Counted from the stretch's first letter, positions 17,484 through 27,092 are shown. The stretch is DNA of 64,000 nucleotides from Candidatus Kapaibacterium thiocyanatum (GCA_001899175.1 MKVH01000020.1:17112-81111), one strand, 5' to 3'. Numbers and translations are program-made. Notes: generated by a model not told the origin, from the sequence alone.

Positions 17484-19517
17484 TTATTCGTCGTCCGCCG
17501 TGCGGAGATGCTCGAGCACGGACAGGTCTTCCAGCGTCGTCGTATCACCGCTGACGGTGTTGTTGGTGACGACTTCACGGAGAAGCCGGCGCATGATCTT
17601 GCCGCTGCGGGTCTTGGGCAGGGACTCGGTGAAACGGATATCGTCGGGCTTGGCGATCGGACCGATCTCACGTGCCACGTGGGCCCGCAGCTCTTCCCGC
17701 AACACGGCGATGTCGGCCGTTCCGTTCCCGCTCTTGAGGGTGACGAAGGCCACGAGAGCATTGCCCTTGATGGCATCGGGCCTGGCCACGACGGCCGCTT
17801 CCGCCACGGCCTTGTGCGAGACGAGCGCACTTTCGATCTCGGCCGTACCGAGACGATGGCCGCTGACGTTCACGACGTCGTCGACCCTGCCGATGATCCA
17901 CACGTATCCGTCCTTGTCCCTGCGCGCACCGTCACCCGTGAAATACCATCCGGGTGTCGTCCTCGTCTTCGGGAATTCGGCCCAGTAGGCCATCCTGTAT
18001 CGCTCGTCGTTGCCATAGATGGTCCGCAGCATGCCCGGCCAGGGATGTCGTACCACGAGCAGTCCGCCTTCGTCGGCCTTGCACGAGGTACCATCCTTGC
18101 GAACGACGTCGACCATGATACCGGGCAACGGCAATGTGGCCGTACCGGGCTTCGTCGGCGTCGCTCCCGGTACGGGGGCGATCATGATCCCTCCCGTTTC
18201 CGTCTGCCACCATGTATCGACGACAGGACAGCGCTTGCCTCCGATGATAGTGTGGTACCAAATCCACGCTTCGGGGTTGATCGGCTCTCCCACCGTACCG
18301 AGAAGGCGCAGCGACGAAAGATCATGCTTCCGCGGCCATACCTCTCCCCATTTCATGAAGGCCCTGATGGCCGTCGGCGCGGTATAGAAGATCGTCACAC
18401 GGTGCCGTTCGATCATGTCCCAGAACCTGTCGGGTCCGGGATGGTTCGGCACGCCTTCGTACATGAGCACCGTAGCGCCGTTGGAGAGCATACCGTAGAC
18501 GATGTAGGAATGTCCCGTCACCCACCCGATGTCGGCCGTGCAGAAATAGACGTCGTCGTCATGGAGATCGAAGACGAGCTCCGACGTATATGCCACCTGC
18601 GTGAGATAGCCGGCCGTGGTATGAAGGATACCCTTAGGCTTGCCCGTCGAACCGCTGGTATAGAGGATGAAGAGCGGATGCTCGCTCGGGAGTTTTGCGG
18701 GCGGACATACGTTGGGCGCATGCGCCATCAGCTCGTGCCACCAGTGATCGCGGCCGGCCTTCAGCGTTCCCTTCGTTTCCGCCGACCGACGATAGACGAT
18801 CATATGGCGGATGGAAGGACAGTCCTTGAGCGCTTCATCTGCAGCGGTCTTCAGATGCACGGCTTCACCGCGACGCATGGCGACGTCCTGCGTGATGAGG
18901 ACGACGGCATTGGAATCGTTGATACGTTCGCGCAGGGCTTCGGCGGAGAAGCCACCGAAGACGACGTTGTGCGTGGCACCGATGCGGGCACAGGCAAGCA
19001 TGGCGACGACAGCTTCGGGTACCATGCCCATGTAGATGGCCACGACGTCTCCGGCCTTCACACCAAGCGAACGCAGGACATTCGCGCAACGACTGACGTC
19101 GAGATGCAATTGACGGTACGTGTAGGTACGCACTTCACCCGGTTCGCCTTCCCATATCAGGGCGGCCTTGTTTCCACGCCAGGTGTCGAGATGACGATCG
19201 AGGCAGTTGTACGATGCGTTGAGGCGTCCTCCCACGAACCACTGGGCGTGGGGATGCTTCCACTTCAGTCCCTGCTTCCAGGGCGCGAACCACGACAGAC
19301 GTCGCGCCTGCCGCTCCCAGAATCGCACGGGATCGTGCTCGCCTTCCGCACGCAACCGCTTCAGCGCGGCCATGGAGCCTACGTGGGCCTTCTTCGCGAA
19401 TTCCCGCGACGGCGGGAATACTCTCGTCTCGGTCAGGACGGACGAAATGGAATCCGGTGATGGGGTATCGTTCTTCGACGACGTGATGCGCTTCGTGACG
19501 GCCTTCTTCTTGCTCAT
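17484..19517 (-). CDS. acs: Acetyl-CoA synthetase (AMP-forming)
   Basis: 677 residues. ANL-superfamily signatures: A3 loop [23 protein letters not shown] (typical of acetyl/propionyl-CoA synthetases), [14 protein letters not shown], and A10 [11 protein letters not shown], whose Lys is the acetylation-regulated catalytic residue in the family. The N-terminal ACAS domain is present ([15 protein letters not shown]). It converts acetate, CoA and ATP to acetyl-CoA, AMP and pyrophosphate. The first 30 residues are a Lys/Ser-rich extension. The start overlaps the stop of the upstream hydrolase gene by 4 bases. Propionate specificity cannot be excluded. Confidence 0.94.
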   Translation of the reverse strand: MSKKKAVTKRITSSKNDTPSPDSISSVLTETRVFPPSREFAKKAHVGSMAALKRLRAEGEHDPVRFWERQARRLSWFAPWKQGLKWKHPHAQWFVGGRLNASYNCLDRHLDTWRGNKAALIWEGEPGEVRTYTYRQLHLDVSRCANVLRSLGVKAGDVVAIYMGMVPEAVVAMLACARIGATHNVVFGGFSAEALRERINDSNAVVLITQDVAMRRGEAVHLKTAADEALKDCPSIRHMIVYRRSAETKGTLKAGRDHWWHELMAHAPNVCPPAKLPSEHPLFILYTSGSTGKPKGILHTTAGYLTQVAYTSELVFDLHDDDVYFCTADIGWVTGHSYIVYGMLSNGATVLMYEGVPNHPGPDRFWDMIERHRVTIFYTAPTAIRAFMKWGEVWPRKHDLSSLRLLGTVGEPINPEAWIWYHTIIGGKRCPVVDTWWQTETGGIMIAPVPGATPTKPGTATLPLPGIMVDVVRKDGTSCKADEGGLLVVRHPWPGMLRTIYGNDERYRMAYWAEFPKTRTTPGWYFTGDGARRDKDGYVWIIGRVDDVVNVSGHRLGTAEIESALVSHKAVAEAAVVARPDAIKGNALVAFVTLKSGNGTADIAVLREELRAHVAREIGPIAKPDDIRFTESLPKTRSGKIMRRLLREVVTNNTVSGDTTTLEDLSVLEHLRTADDE

Positions 19518-20056
19518 TTGACCAGTTTCGATAGTTCCTTGAAAGTATCGGTACCCGCCACTTCACAAAGTTCGAACAACAGGCTTTCATAGGTCGTGAT
19601 GATGGCCCCTGCGCTCCGCATCCGTTCGATGGCCACCTCCCTGTCCGTCGGCTTGCGCGATGAGATGCAGTCCGCCACGACGACGGCATTGCGTCCTTGC
19701 GCCCTCAGGTCGAGTACCGTCTGCAGCACGCAGACGTGGGCCTCGATACCGCAGACGATGACGGAGTGCGGAGAGAGGCCGAGCAACTGGCCTTCCACCG
19801 CATCGGAACCGCAACAGGAGAACGTCATCTTCTCGGCGGCGACCATATCACCCATGAGGCCGGCGATGGACGGAATGGTCGGCCCGAGCCCTTTCGGATA
19901 CTGCTCGGTGAACATCATCGGTACTTCCAGAAGCTGGAGGCCCTTGATCAGGATCTCGCAGCGTCTGGCCAGACCGTCATGATCGTGAATGTGTGGGAAC
20001 AACCGCTCCTGGATATCGATGATCAGGGCGAAGGAGTGCTTGGTCTCGATGCGCAT
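19514..20056 (-). CDS. Isochorismatase-fold cysteine hydrolase
   Basis: 180 residues with the family triad: Asp14 ([10 protein letters not shown]), Lys76 ([10 protein letters not shown]) and Cys109 ([13 protein letters not shown]). The YcaC-like group of this family includes enzymes with nicotinamidase-, ureido- or unknown amidase activity. The sequence does not fix the substrate. It has no signal peptide. It is translationally coupled to acs, which might suggest that the released acid is activated to a CoA ester, but that is speculation. Confidence 0.88.
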   Translation of the reverse strand: MRIETKHSFALIIDIQERLFPHIHDHDGLARRCEILIKGLQLLEVPMMFTEQYPKGLGPTIPSIAGLMGDMVAAEKMTFSCCGSDAVEGQLLGLSPHSVIVCGIEAHVCVLQTVLDLRAQGRNAVVVADCISSRKPTDREVAIERMRSAGAIITTYESLLFELCEVAGTDTFKELSKLVK

Positions 20057-20109
20057 GACGGGATCCGTAGTGATTGGCGTCCCAAACTACGATACCGGAC
20101 GATTCGGCG

Positions 20110-20991
20110 CTACCCTCGTTGCGTGAGAATCACACCGCCCAGGGCGATCATCCCGCCGATGACGAAGAGCGGTGTGGGCACCTGGGAGAACAGCAGGAAG
20201 GACAGTATCGTGGTCATCACGGGCTGGAGGTTGTTGAACACGGAGACCTTGGCCGCATCGTACTTCGTGAGGGCATAGTACCAGAGCCCGAAGCCCAGAC
20301 CCGACGTCACGACGCCGAGATAGAAGAGCTGGAGCCAGTTCTCGAACGGGGTTGGGCCGCCGGCCTGGATGACGAGCGGCGATGGGTCGAACGACACAGG
20401 CAACAGTATCCATATCGGAACGTAGAGCGCCGTACCGATGAGCATCGACAGCGACGTCGTGTGCATCGCTCCGTACTTGATGGCGAGATTACGTCCGAAG
20501 ACGGTATAGAAGGCCCATGCAAGGCTGGCACCGAGTACGATGACCGTACCGAGGAAGACATCCTCGTCAAACCGGACGCCCTTGTCGACCAGGACGATGG
20601 CTGTACCGATGAAGGCGATGACGATGCCGACGATCTTCATTCCCGATGGCCGCTCCCTGTACATCACGGCGAGGATGATCAGCACGAAGGTCGGCGATAC
20701 CGCATAGGCCAATGCCGCATTCGGCGCCGTACCGAGCTTGACACCCCAGATGAAGAGGAACTGGTTGAGAGGGATGTTGAGGAGACCGAGAAGAACCAGC
20801 ATCCGCCAGTCCGAACGGTCTACGTGTTGCAGACTCTTCCGGCGGATGATCATCCACGTCCCGTAGAGGAGACAGGAGAACAGCGCACGCATCAGAACGA
20901 CGAAGGTGGGATGCAGTTCGGACGTCACGCTCTTGGCCACGATGTGCGTGGACGACGCGACGAGCTGCTGCAGGAACATCAATGGAAACAT
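20110..20991 (-). CDS. EamA/DMT-superfamily transporter
   Basis: 293 residues from the ATG at 20991. The longer open frame upstream overlaps the preceding gene and encodes Arg/Ser-rich, non-family sequence. About ten hydrophobic segments form two EamA repeats (for example NAALAYAVSPTFVLIILAV and LQLFYLGVVTSGLGFGLWYY). Drug/metabolite transporters of this type export amino acids, nucleosides or other small metabolites, or act as sugar-phosphate carriers. The substrate is unknown. It follows the glycosyltransferase gene by 19 bases. Confidence 0.88.
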   Translation of the reverse strand: MFPLMFLQQLVASSTHIVAKSVTSELHPTFVVLMRALFSCLLYGTWMIIRRKSLQHVDRSDWRMLVLLGLLNIPLNQFLFIWGVKLGTAPNAALAYAVSPTFVLIILAVMYRERPSGMKIVGIVIAFIGTAIVLVDKGVRFDEDVFLGTVIVLGASLAWAFYTVFGRNLAIKYGAMHTTSLSMLIGTALYVPIWILLPVSFDPSPLVIQAGGPTPFENWLQLFYLGVVTSGLGFGLWYYALTKYDAAKVSVFNNLQPVMTTILSFLLFSQVPTPLFVIGGMIALGGVILTQRG

Positions 20992-21010
20992 GGGGCCGCG
21001 TCCACAGTTG

Positions 21011-22129
21011 TTATCCGTGCCGCTCCAGCAATGCACGGTAGAGATCGATGATGATCGGTTCCTGGCTTTCGTACGACAGTTTCCGGATGTCCTCGCATTG
21101 GCGGACCATGGCATCGCGCGTTGCCGGTACCTGGATACGGCGTATGGCTTCGACGATATCGCCGGGCTGCATCTCCCTGCCCACGAGCATTCCCACGGGG
21201 TGCTGCATGATCCACCGGTGCAGTGCCGGGAGATCCGTGGCGATACTCGGAATACGGGCCATCATGTATTCGAAGAACTTGTTCGGCAACGCATACTCGT
21301 AGCTCAGCGAAACCGGTTCGATGAGACAACAGCCGATGTCGGCGCCGCAGGTCAATGCATGCAGATCGTCGTACGGGACGGCTCCGAGCCAGTGTACACG
21401 CTCTGCGACTCCGAGGTTCGCCGCCTCCCGTTGCAGGGCTTCCGTTGCGGGACCGTCTCCGATGACGCAGAGGTGCAGATCGGGCATCAGGGGCAGGGCA
21501 CGCATCATCGGGCCGATGCCACGTCCATGATGAACGACGCCCTGATAGAGTACGATGGTACCGGACGACGATATGCCGCATCGTTCGTGCAGTACCGCGG
21601 ATGGTTCGGCATCCCGATACGGTGGCGTGTTGAGCACGACGACGGGACGCTCCTTCAGGTCATACTGACGTTGTATGATCTCCGCATCGAGCGGAGCCGA
21701 TACCGTCACGACGTCGGCATGGCGTATCCCCCGCCGCTCGTGGGCCGAGACGATCCGCTGCTTCGTTCCCTTGCCGTCGAGAGGACCGAGGGCGAAGTAG
21801 AATTCGCGTGCATCGTAGACGAGCGAGGAGTGCCAGCGGCGTTTCAGCGTCCGTGCTGCCGACAACGCGAACAGGTCCATCGCCGCGATCACCGGTGCGG
21901 ATACGTTCGCGAGGCTCGTAGCCCTGCGGGTGAACGACCACCAGCGTTGCCATGCGCGGCCCCCGGGATCGTCCCATCGGAACAACGTTATGGAATCATG
22001 ATCCTGTGCCGGCAACCTGCCCGAGGCGACGATACCGACGTCGAGTCCCTCGGCGGCAAGCGCCCGTGCCACGTTCAACGTACGTGCATCGCGGGCGATA
22101 TCCGCCAATGCGAGAAGCAGGACGTCCAT
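21011..22129 (-). CDS. Glycosyltransferase, GT4-like
   Basis: 372 residues from the ATG at 22129, whose first base overlaps the last base of the preceding TGA (TGATG). Two Rossmann-like halves. The N-terminal half begins MDVLLLALADIARDARTLNV. The C-terminal donor-binding half has VLYQGVVHHGRGIG, LHLCVIGDGPATEAL, WLGAVPYDDL and the family Glu stretch in SLSYEYALPNKFFEYMMARI. It likely transfers a sugar from a nucleotide donor onto an envelope or capsule glycan in the cytoplasm. It is linked to a FemAB-like acyltransferase gene upstream and a DMT transporter gene downstream. Confidence 0.88.
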   Translation of the reverse strand: MDVLLLALADIARDARTLNVARALAAEGLDVGIVASGRLPAQDHDSITLFRWDDPGGRAWQRWWSFTRRATSLANVSAPVIAAMDLFALSAARTLKRRWHSSLVYDAREFYFALGPLDGKGTKQRIVSAHERRGIRHADVVTVSAPLDAEIIQRQYDLKERPVVVLNTPPYRDAEPSAVLHERCGISSSGTIVLYQGVVHHGRGIGPMMRALPLMPDLHLCVIGDGPATEALQREAANLGVAERVHWLGAVPYDDLHALTCGADIGCCLIEPVSLSYEYALPNKFFEYMMARIPSIATDLPALHRWIMQHPVGMLVGREMQPGDIVEAIRRIQVPATRDAMVRQCEDIRKLSYESQEPIIIDLYRALLERHG

Positions 22130-23103
22130 CAGGCCTTGAGGTGGAAGGTCGATCGCAGGATGCCGCGCGCGTCGAACCGTTCCTTGAACTGGATGAGATT
22201 CAGTGACGGAGTCATGGGATCGTCGGCACTCGTGTCCTGGCTGACGCCGATGTCCACCCACTCGTATCCTTCCTGCACGGCCCAGCGGCAGGTTTCGTGC
22301 ATGATGAGATAGACGGGACGAAGGTGTTCGTATTCGTATCGCAGCATATTGTAGAAACACAGTACGACCTTGCGATTCGCCAGGAAGAGCAGGGAACCCG
22401 CGATGGCCTGGCCTTCATGGTAGACCATGTTCAACCGCAGCTTCTCCGGCATCAGCTCGCGCAGACGGAGCAGGTCCTCGAGCGTATGCGTGGGACGTAC
22501 GTTGTGCCGTGCCTTGTTCTCCACAAGGATCTCGTGGAACGTCGCATAGTCGTCGGACTCGCGGACCGTCACGGCCCCTTCACGGAGGATACGGCGGATG
22601 CTCTTCCGTGCGGTCGGATCGAAATGATCCATGAAGGCATTACCATGCTTCAGATCGATGGCGTGCGAAATGTAGTGCAACTCGAAATCGGCCTTGCGGT
22701 ACAGCATGGCGTATTCCGTGTGCTGACTGTAGTTCAACGTATAGATGAGGGGCGGAGGAATCAGATAGGCGTCGCGAATCCCCGCTTCACGGATATGGCC
22801 GATGAAGGCGTCGACGATCCGTTCGCATCGTTCGTAGGCCGTATCCTCGACGACGATGGAGCCGTACGAGGCTCCGACCGGCGACCACAGTTCCCCCTTC
22901 GCATTCAGACCAGCAGGCAGGACTCCTACCAAACGGCCTTCCTCACGGAACATCAGATGATGGAAATTCCACTTGCCTTCCGGATGGTAGTCCAGGAACT
23001 TCTGCAGATGGAACATCGTTCCATTGTTGCTACGTTCCACGAAGTCATCCCACTCGGCGCGGTCGGCAGGTGTATACGGGTGTACGGAAATTGAACCTTT
23101 CAT
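22129..23103 (-). CDS. FemAB/GNAT-like acyltransferase
   Basis: 324 residues with the double GNAT fold of FemAB-like proteins. An N-terminal half (WDDFVERSNNGTMFHLQKFL) and a C-terminal half (GQAIAGSLLFLANRKVVLC, then YLIMHETCRWAVQEGYEWVD) show the typical 'pick a good substrate' pattern. Such proteins transfer aminoacyl or acyl groups to peptidoglycan precursors or exopolysaccharide sugars. Coupling to a GT4 glycosyltransferase suggests a surface-glycan modification. A TAACTTTG box ends only 7 bases before the ATG, so the transcript may be nearly leaderless. Confidence 0.82.
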   Translation of the reverse strand: MKGSISVHPYTPADRAEWDDFVERSNNGTMFHLQKFLDYHPEGKWNFHHLMFREEGRLVGVLPAGLNAKGELWSPVGASYGSIVVEDTAYERCERIVDAFIGHIREAGIRDAYLIPPPLIYTLNYSQHTEYAMLYRKADFELHYISHAIDLKHGNAFMDHFDPTARKSIRRILREGAVTVRESDDYATFHEILVENKARHNVRPTHTLEDLLRLRELMPEKLRLNMVYHEGQAIAGSLLFLANRKVVLCFYNMLRYEYEHLRPVYLIMHETCRWAVQEGYEWVDIGVSQDTSADDPMTPSLNLIQFKERFDARGILRSTFHLKA

Positions 23104-23110
23104 AGTACGG

Positions 23111-23118
23111 CAAAGTTA
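23111..23118 (-). promoter_or_regulatory. Bacteroidota-type -7 box before the FemAB-like gene
   Basis: The minus strand reads TAACTTTG, a match to TAnnTTTG, 7 bases before the ATG at 23103. Transcription would begin at or just before the start codon. I see no clear -33 TTTG at the expected distance. Confidence 0.45.
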
Positions 23119-23185
23119 TCAAACCCGCGTCTGGTGATGGAACTTCATTACGTCTTGAACGTATTCGGACACACTTTTATGGGTG

Positions 23186-23193
23186 TATATTTG
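23186..23193 (+). promoter_or_regulatory. Bacteroidota-type -7 box before an outer-membrane protein gene
   Basis: TATATTTG matches TAnnTTTG, 34 bases before the ATG at 23228, giving a short leader that contains the GAGG ribosome site. The upstream TTG is not at the ideal distance. Confidence 0.5.
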
Positions 23194-23227
23194 CACCGTC
23201 CTGTCCAACTATTTTTTGAGGCGTAGT

Positions 23228-23695
23228 ATGAAGAAGGTTTTTTCCACCGCTCTCGCAGCAATCATCGTTCTGCTTGGAGCATCCGTAGCCAAGGCACAGA
23301 GCCCTGATCAGCAGTTTGGCTTCGGCTTCACCGCCGGCCAGGCTCTTGGCGGACATCTGGTGTATGCGATCTCTCCTGCCATCCACATCGGTACGGGCGT
23401 TGGCCTTCGTATCCAGGATGGTTCGAACGAGTTCCATCTCACGCCCTACGGTAAGTTCCTCTTCGCAGGTTCGAAAGAACTCAAGCCCTACATCATTGCC
23501 CAGTTCGGTCTGGCAACGGGTGGCGGCACGACGAGAACCGGCCTTGGCGCCGGCTTCGGTGGCGAATACTTCATCACGCCGAACTTCGGCCTCTTCGGTC
23601 AGATCGGCGTCATCAACATCCAGTTCGACCCCAGTGTTACGACGTTCGGTCTCCTCGAGCCGACGGTCGGCGTCGAATGGTTCTTCGGCAAGTAA
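23228..23695 (+). CDS. Small outer-membrane beta-barrel protein
   Basis: 155 residues from the ATG at 23228, which gives a clean signal peptide (MKKVFSTALAAIIVLLGASV, then AKAQ). The mature part alternates hydrophobic and polar residues and is rich in Gly and aromatic residues, as in eight-stranded porin-like barrels. Its last residues, VGVEWFFGK, have the aromatic near-C-terminal position used by BamA substrates. No enzyme motif is seen. It is transcribed alone, with its own -7 box and terminator. Confidence 0.82.
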   Translation: MKKVFSTALAAIIVLLGASVAKAQSPDQQFGFGFTAGQALGGHLVYAISPAIHIGTGVGLRIQDGSNEFHLTPYGKFLFAGSKELKPYIIAQFGLATGGGTTRTGLGAGFGGEYFITPNFGLFGQIGVINIQFDPSVTTFGLLEPTVGVEWFFGK

Positions 23696-23720
23696 TCACG
23701 ACAAGTCAATGTGTCGAATG

Positions 23721-23752
23721 GGCGGTAGTACGCAGGTACTGCCGCCTTTTCT
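23721..23752 (+). terminator. Rho-independent terminator
   Basis: GGCGGTAGTAC and GTACTGCCGCC pair over 11 positions (one wobble) around a 4-base loop, followed by TTTT. It ends the outer-membrane protein transcript 25 bases past its stop. Confidence 0.88.
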
Positions 23753-23765
23753 GTAAGTAGCCGAC

Positions 23766-24719
23766 ATGTCCCCATCCCGCATCGCCATCATCCGCACCGA
23801 CAGAATCGGCGACATGGTTCTCACCCTGCCGATGTTTCCCGTCCTGCGTCAGCGCTTTCCCGATGCGGAACTCGTACTCTGTACGAGGCGGTATGTCGAA
23901 CCGCTGGTCGGCAAGCTGGATACGCTCGGTGTGATCGACGACGTGATCTACGTCGACGACGCTCCCGATGCGTTGCGCCGGGGCCTGCGCAGGCATTCCA
24001 TCGACACGGCGTTCTTTCCCCGCCCCCGATTGAACGAAGTATGGGACGCCGTACGTGCAGGCGTCCGTATGCGCATCGGCTCCGCATTCAGATGGTATTC
24101 GCCCCTCTTCAACGTGCGTGTGCGTGACCATCGCTCCGATGCCTCCTTCCATGAAGCCGAATACAACGTACGCATGATTCTGGCCGCCTTCGGCGGATCG
24201 ATGCCGGCCGTTTCTCTCGTCCCACCTGTCGTTCCTCACTCCGCACCGGACGCATTGTCCTTGCCGGAGCGGTACGTCGTCATCCACCCGGGCTCGGGTG
24301 GTTCCGCGCGGGACTGGCCTGCGGAACGTTTCGGCGACGTGGCCCGGGCGCTGACCGAAGCAGGTATCGACGTCGTCGTCACAGGCATTGCCGCCGAACG
24401 TGCCATATGCGATATCGTCCACGCCGCATGTCCCGATGCCATCGATCTCTGCGGCAGGACGGATCTCGATGCGACGATACGTGTGATCGCAGGCTCGTCG
24501 TTGATGGTCGCGAACTCGACCGGAGTCCTGCATGTAGCCGCGGCGTGCGGCATTCCCGTCATCGGTCTTTATCCGTCCACACCGTCGATGAGTTCCAGAC
24601 GCTGGGGGCCGTATACATCCGATGCCGTGATATTCGAAAGTGGAGCCGGTGACGACATGATGAAGATCGACGTGAAGGACGTCGTCGATGCGGCACTGAA
24701 CCTCGTTCAGCGTCCCTGA
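23766..24719 (+). CDS. Glycosyltransferase family 9 (heptosyltransferase-like)
   Basis: 317 residues, GT-B fold. The N terminus reads IAIIRTDRIGDMVLTLPMFP, the acceptor-side signature of ADP-heptose:LPS heptosyltransferases. The C-terminal half contains VVIHPGSGGSARDWPAERF and MVANSTGVLHVAAACGIPVI for sugar-nucleotide binding. It acts in lipopolysaccharide core assembly on the inner face of the inner membrane. The neighbouring kdsB (Kdo activation) fits an LPS context. Its last 13 bases overlap the convergent kdsB gene. Confidence 0.93.
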   Translation: MSPSRIAIIRTDRIGDMVLTLPMFPVLRQRFPDAELVLCTRRYVEPLVGKLDTLGVIDDVIYVDDAPDALRRGLRRHSIDTAFFPRPRLNEVWDAVRAGVRMRIGSAFRWYSPLFNVRVRDHRSDASFHEAEYNVRMILAAFGGSMPAVSLVPPVVPHSAPDALSLPERYVVIHPGSGGSARDWPAERFGDVARALTEAGIDVVVTGIAAERAICDIVHAACPDAIDLCGRTDLDATIRVIAGSSLMVANSTGVLHVAAACGIPVIGLYPSTPSMSSRRWGPYTSDAVIFESGAGDDMMKIDVKDVVDAALNLVQRP

Positions 24720-25459
24720 CTCGTCCGCAACCAGGCACGGACCCGTTCCGCATCCTCTATCGTATCGACGGCCATGAACATCTGCTCCGTTTCGACGCAG
24801 ACGAAGCGGGCACCGTCTTCGAGCAGACGAAGCTGCTCCAGCGATTCGGCACGTTCGAGAGGTGAAGGTGGGAGAAAGACGTGCCGGCGCAATGCGTCGC
24901 GTGTATAGGCATAGATGCCGATATGCTTCCAGTAGGTATACGACGTCGTCCACTGTGAACGGTCGACGGAACGCAGGAACGGAATCGGCGAACGTGAGAA
25001 ATAGAGCGCATCACCGTTGACGGAGCGGGCGACCTTGACGACCCCGGGATCGTCGAGTTCAGCAGGAAAGAGAAGGCGACTCACCGGCGTGCTCACGTCC
25101 GCGCCCGACGACTGCAGCGTGTTGACGAGCAACGTCAGGACGCTGGGTGCGAGGAGAGGTTCATCTCCCTGGATATTGACCACGACGTCGGGCTGCAGTC
25201 TGAGTGCACGCACCAGGGCGTCACAGCGATCCGTTCCACTCGGGAGATCGGGCGAGGTCAAATGTGCTTCGGCACCGATGCGCTGCGCCTCGGCGACGAC
25301 ACGTTCGTCGTCCGTGGCGATGATGACACGATCGAGAGCCGGTGACGACGATGCTGCGCGCCATACGCGTTCGACCATCGTCTGGCCGCACAGATCGATC
25401 AGCGGTTTCCCGGGCAGACGCGTCGACGCGTATCGCGCGGGAATGATGCCAAGAATCAT
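24707..25459 (-). CDS. kdsB: 3-deoxy-manno-octulosonate cytidylyltransferase
   Basis: 250 residues from the ATG at 25459, which overlaps the gatC stop (ATGA). Signature IPARYASTRLPGKPL at residues 6-20, then VVNIQGDEPLL with the metal-binding Asp, and ALYFSRSPIPF. KdsB activates Kdo as CMP-Kdo for attachment to lipid A. The protein has the normal family length. It shows that this cell makes Kdo-containing LPS, in agreement with the GT9 gene next to it. Confidence 0.95.
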   Translation of the reverse strand: MILGIIPARYASTRLPGKPLIDLCGQTMVERVWRAASSSPALDRVIIATDDERVVAEAQRIGAEAHLTSPDLPSGTDRCDALVRALRLQPDVVVNIQGDEPLLAPSVLTLLVNTLQSSGADVSTPVSRLLFPAELDDPGVVKVARSVNGDALYFSRSPIPFLRSVDRSQWTTSYTYWKHIGIYAYTRDALRRHVFLPPSPLERAESLEQLRLLEDGARFVCVETEQMFMAVDTIEDAERVRAWLRTSQGR

Positions 25460-25737
25460 CCGAGTACTTTCGGCACCTTGAAGAAGGCTTCGTTCTTCTG
25501 AGGAGCGTTGGACAATGCTTCGGTCGTCGTCAGGCATTCGCCGACGACGTCGTCACGGAAGACGTTGACGGCTTCGTTCACATGGGCCATCGGTTCCACG
25601 CCCGTCATGTCGACGGCATTCATCGTGCCGATGTAGTCCACGATGTTCGTGAACTGCCGGGCGAAACCTTCGATCTCGTCCTCCGAGAACTCGAGCCGCG
25701 CCAGATCGGCGATCCGTTTGATATCGATACTGTTCAT
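25456..25737 (-). CDS. gatC: Asp-tRNA(Asn)/Glu-tRNA(Gln) amidotransferase subunit C
   Basis: 93 residues of usual length with the family pattern IKRIADLARLEFSEDEIEGF near the N terminus, MNAVDMTGVEPMAHVNEAVN in the middle and QKNEAFFKVPKVLG at the end. GatC stabilises the GatA/GatB complex that converts misacylated Glu-tRNA(Gln) or Asp-tRNA(Asn). The gatA and gatB genes are not in the window. It is coupled by 4-base overlaps both to plsC upstream and to kdsB downstream. Confidence 0.95.
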   Translation of the reverse strand: MNSIDIKRIADLARLEFSEDEIEGFARQFTNIVDYIGTMNAVDMTGVEPMAHVNEAVNVFRDDVVGECLTTTEALSNAPQKNEAFFKVPKVLG

Positions 25738-26441
25738 GACTGCAAAGTTACGTGTTCGGCGATCACGGTACGCACGTACTGCATGGCCTGCATCTCGTCG
25801 GACCTGGTGGCCGGCTGGGGAAGGACGACCGGGCGTTCGATATGGACGACGACGGTCCCGGGATTGATGCGCCTGCCGCGTGCGGGCATGATGGCGGCCG
25901 TCCCCTCCAGTGCCACGGGCACCAGGGGTTTTCCCGAACGGGCCGCCAGCGTGAAGGCTCCGCGTTTGAATTCGCCGACCCGGCCGTCGTCACTGCGCGT
26001 GCCTTCGGGAAAGACGACTACGGACGCTCCATCACGCATCGTAGCGACCACGGCCTCGAGTGCATCCGCGGCTTCCCTGCTCTTCCTGCGATCGATGGCG
26101 ATGAACGGTGACATCCTCAGACACCATCCGAAAATCGGGATGGCTCCCAGCTCGCGCTTGTACATGATGCGGATGTTGTCGGGAACATGCGCGAGCAACA
26201 CCGGTATATCGAAAAGACTCGCATGGTTGGCGACGTAGATATATCGCTCGACGACGGACAGATGTCCGATACCTCGTAGTTCGACCCGTACTCCGGCCAG
26301 TTTCAGCAGTATCCGTGACCATGACCGGGCATAGGTATGGAAAACGTCCTTGTCCCGGAACAGGGCCATATGTATCATGACGGCCGTGGCGTAGACCACG
26401 GTCACGACAGCGATGGCGACGATGACGAAGATGGAACGCAT
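25734..26441 (-). CDS. plsC: 1-acyl-sn-glycerol-3-phosphate acyltransferase (PlsC-like)
   Basis: 235 residues. An N-terminal membrane segment (FVIVAIAVVTVVYATAVMI) precedes the acyltransferase domain with NHASLFD (the HX4D motif), and FPEGTRSDDGRVGEFKRGAF. It places the second acyl chain on lysophosphatidic acid in phospholipid synthesis at the inner membrane. First gene of the plsC-gatC-kdsB unit. A TACTTTTG box lies 4 bases before the ATG, so the message may be leaderless. Confidence 0.92.
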   Translation of the reverse strand: MRSIFVIVAIAVVTVVYATAVMIHMALFRDKDVFHTYARSWSRILLKLAGVRVELRGIGHLSVVERYIYVANHASLFDIPVLLAHVPDNIRIMYKRELGAIPIFGWCLRMSPFIAIDRRKSREAADALEAVVATMRDGASVVVFPEGTRSDDGRVGEFKRGAFTLAARSGKPLVPVALEGTAAIMPARGRRINPGTVVVHIERPVVLPQPATRSDEMQAMQYVRTVIAEHVTLQS

Positions 26442-26445
26442 TGAG

Positions 26446-26453
26446 CAAAAGTA
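26446..26453 (-). promoter_or_regulatory. Bacteroidota-type -7 box before plsC
   Basis: The minus strand reads TACTTTTG (TAnnTTTG), 4 bases before the plsC ATG. A start about 5-7 bases downstream of the box would fall on the ATG itself, so a leaderless message is likely if this box is used. Confidence 0.45.
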
Positions 26454-26478
26454 CGGCGCTTCAACGGCATGCCGTCCG

Positions 26479-26486
26479 TAGATTTG
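26479..26486 (+). promoter_or_regulatory. Bacteroidota-type -7 box before an outer-membrane protein gene
   Basis: TAGATTTG matches TAnnTTTG and lies 48 bases before the ATG at 26535. It is divergent from the plsC box and 25 bases away. Confidence 0.45.
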
Positions 26487-26534
26487 CAGAAGTCCATTGT
26501 CCGTGTAGTATCCGAATCACCAAGGGGAGAATCC

Positions 26535-27092
26535 ATGATGTACCGACATCTTCTCGTAGCCGTCATATCCTGCATGATTCTCGGTGGCTCCGCAGCCGCC
26601 GCACAGACCCAACCGGATTCCACGAAACCGGCTGCGACGACGGCCGAACCGACCGGCAAGACGACACCCGAGCTGATGGACCAGTTCAACTTCTGGGCCG
26701 TGGGGCTTCAGGGCGGGCTCGCGACGGGATCGGGCCTGAGTGTCCGCACGACGATGATGAACCGCTTCGCCTTCGAGGCGACGGGCTTCGTATGGTCGAC
26801 CGGCAACATCTGGTGGAATCTCGGACTGGAAGCCCAGTATCTGCTGGACCAGGCCTTCGATCACCGGTTCTATGCACTCGGTGGCGTCGGCTACTACTTC
26901 CATGCCAACGACCTGAAGGACAATACGCTGTCGGCCCCGTTCCGCATCGGCGTCGGTATCGGATACGAATGGTTCTTCTCTCCCAAGGCCTGCCTTGCCG
27001 CAGAAGTACCCATCACGTTCTTCCCCAACGACGGGGGCAAGATGACGATCCTGCCTCTTCCCCAACTTCAACTGATGTTCTATTTCCGTTAA
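26535..27092 (+). CDS. Outer-membrane beta-barrel protein
   Basis: 185 residues from the ATG at 26535, preceded by GGGGAG. The signal peptide (YRHLLVAVISCMILGGSAAA) is followed by a Thr/Pro-rich stretch, then a barrel of alternating residues with many aromatic positions (FALGGVGYYFHAN-like block, GVGIGYEWFFSP). The final PQLQLMFYFR carries the C-terminal aromatic residue expected for barrel assembly. Function unknown. It is followed after 5 bases by the SUI1-family gene, so the two may share a transcript. Confidence 0.82.
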   Translation: MMYRHLLVAVISCMILGGSAAAAQTQPDSTKPAATTAEPTGKTTPELMDQFNFWAVGLQGGLATGSGLSVRTTMMNRFAFEATGFVWSTGNIWWNLGLEAQYLLDQAFDHRFYALGGVGYYFHANDLKDNTLSAPFRIGVGIGYEWFFSPKACLAAEVPITFFPNDGGKMTILPLPQLQLMFYFR

